Assembly: GCA_964418645.1 (NCBI GenBank)
Contig: CAYQME010000047.1
Location: 1-18,552, forward strand
Direction of reading: 5' to 3'
DNA: 18,552 nt
Origin: JAADHG01 sp964418645
Lineage (GTDB): Bacteria; Bacteroidota; Bacteroidia; Flavobacteriales; Flavobacteriaceae
The position numbers were made by a program, and so were the translations under genes. Shown here piece by piece: positions 14,864 to 18,552 of the stretch. The notes beneath the pieces are model-generated. The model ran no database searches and was not told the DNA's origin. It saw only the letters and a list, made by a program, of their open reading frames with translations. Numbering within the stretch: the stretch's first letter is position 1; every line of letters starts with the position of its first letter.

Positions 14864-16711
14864 ATGAAAAAAGTAATTTTTATTATATCGTTCTTATTTT
14901 CAATCATTACTTATGCTCAAGTGGAAAAAATTGAGCCTCCATTTTGGTGGAGTAACATGCATCAACAAGAACTACAATTAATGGTGTATGGAAAAAATAT
15001 TGCAAATTATGACGTGTCAATATCCAACAATCTTACTATTACAAACATTAAGAAGATAGAAAATCTAAACTACCAATTCATAACTATTGATACTAAAGCA
15101 ATTCAATCAGGAATAGTAACCATTTCATTTTCTAAAAATGGTGAAGTAATTCAAACACTAGATTATGAGTTTAAAGAACGTAGTGATAATTCCGCTATAA
15201 GAAAAGGCTTTGACTCCAGTGATGTAATTTATCTCTTAATGCCAGATCGCTTTGCCAATGGAAACCCCAATAATGATAGTACAGAGGATACTGCTGAGAA
15301 TGTAAATAGAAATGATAAAGGAGGAAGACATGGAGGCGATATTCAAGGCATTATTAACAATTTAGACTATTTAAATGAGTTGGGTGTAACTGCTATTTGG
15401 AGCACACCTTTGCTTGAAGATAACGAACCAAAATATTCCTACCACACTTATGCACAAAGTGATTTGTATAAAATTGATCCGCGTTTTGGAACTAACAAAG
15501 ATTACAAAAATTTAGCTACCCAAATGCATAAAAGAGATATGAGACTCGTTATGGATTATGTTACTAATCATTGGGGAAGTAAGCACTGGATGATTCAAGA
15601 TTTACCTTCAAAAGAGTGGATACATTATTGGGAAAATGGCGAAAAAGGATTCCAGCGTAGTAATTACAGAATGACAACGCAATTTGATAGTAACGCATCA
15701 AAAGTAGATTATGAGGCATGTATGGATGGTTGGTTTGATACGACAATGCCAGATATGAATCAGAACAATCCATTACTATTAAACTATATCATCCAAAATG
15801 CCATTTGGTGGATTGAATATGCAAATTTAGATGGGTTACGGGTAGATACCTACTCTTATAATGATAAGCAAGCTATTGCAAAATGGACCAAAGCTATTAT
15901 GGATGAATATCCAAATTTTAATATTGTTGGCGAGGTCTGGATGCACGACCAAGCACAAATAGCATATTGGCAAAAGGACAGCAAAATAGGAGCTATAGAT
16001 AATTATAATTCCTATTTACCAAGTGTTATGGATTTTACCTTGTATGATGAAATTCCAGCAATGTTTCATCAAAATTCATCTTGGGATAACGGAATGATTA
16101 GAGCTTATAACAATTTTACAAACGATTTTTTATATCCCAACAGCAACAATATTTTGGTGTTTGCCGAAAATCATGATACCACTAGAATCAATCAAATATA
16201 TCCGGATATTAAGGACTATAAGTTAGTAATGACTTTAATAGCCACCGTGAGAGGGATTCCACAAATATACTATGGTAGCGAAATAGGAATGCAAGGTGAT
16301 AAATCTAAAGGTGATGGCGACATTCGTAGAGATTTTCCAGGAGGTTGGCAAAGTGATAACAATAATGCATTTACAAGAGAAGGAAGAACAGAAGCACAAA
16401 ATGCATATTTCAATTTCACTGGAAAATTATTGAATTGGAGAAAAGGTAATAAAGTGATTCATTTCGGTAAAACCATGCACTTTATTCCAGAGCATAATGT
16501 GTATGTCTATTTTAGATATAATAATACTAGTAAAGTAATGATTGTAATCAATAATAATAAAGAATCACAAGAATTGAATTTAAACCGTTTTGCAGAAATG
16601 ATAAAAGAAACCAAATCAGGAAAAGAGGTTTTTTCAGGTAAAACCATTAATTTACAAACCATATTGAAGATAGAAGGGAAAGCATCTCTAATAATTGAGT
16701 TAGATAAATAA
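14864..16711 (+). CDS. susA: Periplasmic SusA-like GH13 (neopullulanase/cyclomaltodextrinase type)
   Basis: Cuts imported maltodextrins (and perhaps cyclodextrins or pullulan) in the periplasm. 615 residues, close to Bacteroides SusA. Signal peptide 1-18 (IITYAQ) without lipobox. N-terminal cyclomaltodextrinase-like beta domain ~20-110; GH13 barrel ~120-520 (DVIYLLMPDRFANG); C-terminal beta domain ~540-615. All four GH13 regions are present: MDYVTNHWG (region I His intact), DGLRVDTYS with nucleophile D328, GEVW with acid/base E357, and AENHDTTR with D438. The barrel also shows GGDIQGI and YYGSEIGM, typical of this subgroup. It precedes the esterase by 10 bases and is probably in the same transcript as the phosphorylase genes. 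Confidence 0.93.
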   Translation: MKKVIFIISFLFSIITYAQVEKIEPPFWWSNMHQQELQLMVYGKNIANYDVSISNNLTITNIKKIENLNYQFITIDTKAIQSGIVTISFSKNGEVIQTLDYEFKERSDNSAIRKGFDSSDVIYLLMPDRFANGNPNNDSTEDTAENVNRNDKGGRHGGDIQGIINNLDYLNELGVTAIWSTPLLEDNEPKYSYHTYAQSDLYKIDPRFGTNKDYKNLATQMHKRDMRLVMDYVTNHWGSKHWMIQDLPSKEWIHYWENGEKGFQRSNYRMTTQFDSNASKVDYEACMDGWFDTTMPDMNQNNPLLLNYIIQNAIWWIEYANLDGLRVDTYSYNDKQAIAKWTKAIMDEYPNFNIVGEVWMHDQAQIAYWQKDSKIGAIDNYNSYLPSVMDFTLYDEIPAMFHQNSSWDNGMIRAYNNFTNDFLYPNSNNILVFAENHDTTRINQIYPDIKDYKLVMTLIATVRGIPQIYYGSEIGMQGDKSKGDGDIRRDFPGGWQSDNNNAFTREGRTEAQNAYFNFTGKLLNWRKGNKVIHFGKTMHFIPEHNVYVYFRYNNTSKVMIVINNNKESQELNLNRFAEMIKETKSGKEVFSGKTINLQTILKIEGKASLIIELDK

Positions 16712-16721
16712 ACACAAGCGT

Positions 16722-17684
16722 ATGAAATTAAAATTATTAGTATTTATTTTAAGTATAGTCTTTTTATCTTCTTGTAAAGAGGAAGAAAAAACAAATAGTG
16801 TCGATAATCAAATTACAGCTCACGAGTTAAAAAATAGTAAACTTTCAAGTGGTGTACTAAAGCGAATTGATAGTTTCCCATCTAAATTTATTGCACCTAG
16901 AACTGTTGATATCTGGTTGCCAGAAAATTATTCAAAAACCAAAAAATATGCAGTCTTGTATATGCATGACGGACAAATGTTATTTGATAGTACTACCACA
17001 TGGAATAAACAAGAATGGAAAGTTGATGAAATAGCATCAAGGTTAATGAGAGAAGATAAAATCAAAGATTTTATAGTTGTTGGCACATACAGTATTTCAG
17101 ATATTAGATGGCAGGATTTGTTTCCACAAAAAGCCATGGATTATATGGAGAAAACTTTAAAAGATTCAATACTTTCTGATGCCAAAAAGAATAATTTTAA
17201 CGTAAATTTTAAAGGAGACAATTACTTGAAATTTATGATAAAAGAGTTAAAACCATTTATTGATTCTAATTATTCAACCTATTCTGATAGAGAACATACA
17301 TTTGTTGGAGGTTCGAGTATGGGAGGTTTAATGTCAATGTATGCTGTTTGTGAATATCCAGATGTTTTTGGAGGTGCAGCTTGTTTATCGACACATTGGC
17401 CAGGAATTATGCCTTCGGAAAACAATCCGATGCCACTTGCTATTTTTACCTATTTAGAAGCGAAAGTGCCAATACCGAATTCACACAAATTTTATTTTGA
17501 TTTTGGAACAAAAACACTAGATCAGTATTATCCACAATATAAAACAAGAGTAGATGAGATATTTAAAAATAAAGGATATACTAAAGCTAATTTTATGAAC
17601 TTGAAGTTTGAAGGGCATGACCATTCGGAATTGTCTTGGCAAAAACGATTAGATATTCCCCTTACTTTTTTACTTAAGAAATAG
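16722..17684 (+). CDS. Putative surface lipoprotein esterase (alpha/beta hydrolase, esterase D-like)
   Basis: 320-residue alpha/beta hydrolase of the putative-esterase (enterochelin/feruloyl esterase-like) family; substrate unknown. The lipoprotein signal ends LSSC (Cys18) and is followed by KEEE, which matches the K(D/E)2 export signal for surface lipoproteins in flavobacteria (established in Capnocytophaga). The hydrolase fold starts with VDIWLPENYSKTKKYAVLYMHDGQMLF (~52-78). Nucleophile Ser199 sits in GSSMGG (197-202); the catalytic His is probably H301 in the C-terminal HSELSW; the acid is likely the Asp in YFDFGTKTLD. Ten bases after susA and two bases before the GH31 gene, it is clearly co-transcribed. 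It could remove acyl groups from a decorated glucan, or be a polysaccharide-binding or accessory protein; the sequence does not tell. Confidence 0.85.
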   Translation: MKLKLLVFILSIVFLSSCKEEEKTNSVDNQITAHELKNSKLSSGVLKRIDSFPSKFIAPRTVDIWLPENYSKTKKYAVLYMHDGQMLFDSTTTWNKQEWKVDEIASRLMREDKIKDFIVVGTYSISDIRWQDLFPQKAMDYMEKTLKDSILSDAKKNNFNVNFKGDNYLKFMIKELKPFIDSNYSTYSDREHTFVGGSSMGGLMSMYAVCEYPDVFGGAACLSTHWPGIMPSENNPMPLAIFTYLEAKVPIPNSHKFYFDFGTKTLDQYYPQYKTRVDEIFKNKGYTKANFMNLKFEGHDHSELSWQKRLDIPLTFLLKK

Positions 17685-17686
17685 AA

Positions 17687-18552
17687 ATGAAAGGTATTAA
17701 ATCTTACATTTTTTTCTTTTTAATAGCATCTTTTTCGTTTGCGCAAAATGCTAATAGAATATTTGAAAGTGTTGAAGAAAAAAGTAATCATATTGAAGTA
17801 AATGTAAACGACGGAAAGTATATTATTACTTTTTATAATTCTAAAATTGTAGAAACCACATTTATTCCAAAAAGTCAAGATTTTATTGATGAATCACATG
17901 CAGTTGTTTTAAAATCTGAAAATGTTGATGCTAAACTATCTGCATCTCATGATTTATTATTTCTTTATTATTCTTTTGACAATTTTAGGGTACATATTTT
18001 AAAATCACCATTCCAAATCTCCTATTCATACAAAGGAGAACAAATCATTTCAGAAAAAGCAGGTTATCAAAAAATTGAAAATGGAGAAGCGATTCAATTT
18101 AATTTAACTCAAGATGAAGTGCTGTATGGAGGAGGAGCAAGAGCTTTGGATATGAATCGTCGAGGAAACCGTTTGCAATTGTATAATCGAGCGCATTATG
18201 GTTACGAAACACATAGCGAATTGATGAATTACACCATGCCTTTGGTTATGTCTTCAAAACTATACGCCATCCATTTTGATAATACACCAATCGGCTATTT
18301 AGATTTGGATAGTAAAAAAGACAATACACTCACTTACGAGACCATTTCAGGAAGAAAGACGTATCAAGTCATAGTAGGTGGTTCTTGGTTAGATTTAATA
18401 GATAATTATACCGATTTAACAGGAAAACAGCCCTTACCACCTCGTTGGGCTTTAGGGAATTTTGCAAGTCGGTTTGGATATCATTCTCAAAAAGAAGTTA
18501 CAGAAACCGTAAATAAGTTTGTCGAAGAAAAGATTCCATTAGATGCTGTAAT
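17687..18552 (+). CDS. GH31 alpha-glucosidase, 5' part (cut by window end)
   Basis: Exo-acting alpha-glucosidase, probably periplasmic. The frame runs open from ATG 17687 (two bases after the esterase stop) to the window edge, 288 codons seen. Signal peptide 1-20 (MKGIKSYIFFFLIASFSFAQ). Residues ~25-240 form the GH31 N-terminal beta-sandwich, including LYGGGARALDMNRRG, RAHYGYETHSEL and MPLVMSS. The catalytic barrel begins at about 250 with LPPRWALGNFASRFGYHSQKEV and VEEKIPLDAVI, both GH31 hallmarks. The catalytic Asp residues lie beyond the window, so activity cannot be judged. With susA it would finish maltodextrin trimming. Confidence 0.9.
   Translation, partial: MKGIKSYIFFFLIASFSFAQNANRIFESVEEKSNHIEVNVNDGKYIITFYNSKIVETTFIPKSQDFIDESHAVVLKSENVDAKLSASHDLLFLYYSFDNFRVHILKSPFQISYSYKGEQIISEKAGYQKIENGEAIQFNLTQDEVLYGGGARALDMNRRGNRLQLYNRAHYGYETHSELMNYTMPLVMSSKLYAIHFDNTPIGYLDLDSKKDNTLTYETISGRKTYQVIVGGSWLDLIDNYTDLTGKQPLPPRWALGNFASRFGYHSQKEVTETVNKFVEEKIPLDAV

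Overview
The window reads as a stretch of a marine-type Flavobacteriia (Bacteroidota) chromosome carrying an alpha-glucan (starch/glycogen/maltodextrin) polysaccharide utilisation locus. Clues to the host are low GC, a susC/susD pair, acidic lipoprotein signals just after the lipobox cysteine, a type IX secretion (T9SS) sorting motif at the end of the amylase, TAnnTTTG-type promoter boxes, and interspersed palindromic repeats of the kind common in flavobacterial intergenic DNA. No gene for RNA, mobile element or CRISPR array was seen. The longest gene-free stretch is the 218-base susC/lacI divergent region, which is described below.

Left half, minus strand (8902 down to 1): susC (TonB-dependent transporter), susD (surface glycan-binding lipoprotein), a SusE/F-like starch-binding lipoprotein, a strong terminator-like hairpin, and a secreted GH13 alpha-amylase cut by the window edge just as its T9SS sorting domain begins. 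Right half, plus strand (9121 to 18552): a LacI-family regulator, an MFS maltose/sugar transporter, beta-phosphoglucomutase, GH65 maltose phosphorylase, a periplasmic SusA-like GH13, a predicted surface esterase lipoprotein, and the start of a GH31 alpha-glucosidase cut by the window edge.

Inferred working: the secreted amylase cuts alpha-glucan outside the cell. SusD and SusE hold the chains and SusC imports oligosaccharides. SusA-like GH13 and GH31 trim them in the periplasm. The MFS carrier brings maltose into the cytoplasm, where maltose phosphorylase releases glucose plus beta-glucose-1-phosphate, and beta-phosphoglucomutase turns the latter into glucose-6-phosphate. The LacI-type protein, transcribed divergently from susC next to a perfect 16-bp palindrome with a central CpG, is the likely maltose-responsive switch.

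Most unusual points: (1) the SusD protein carries an inserted ~90-residue starch-binding module of the same family as the three tandem modules of the neighbouring SusE protein; (2) a perfect 19-bp repeat lies in the leaders of both susC and the MFS gene, oriented so the two mRNAs would be complementary; (3) two mutually exclusive hairpins sit in front of the MFS gene; (4) a terminator-like hairpin lies 7 nt before the amylase start; (5) the amylase has Gln in place of the usual region-I His; (6) a predicted surface esterase of unknown substrate lies in the glucan operon.
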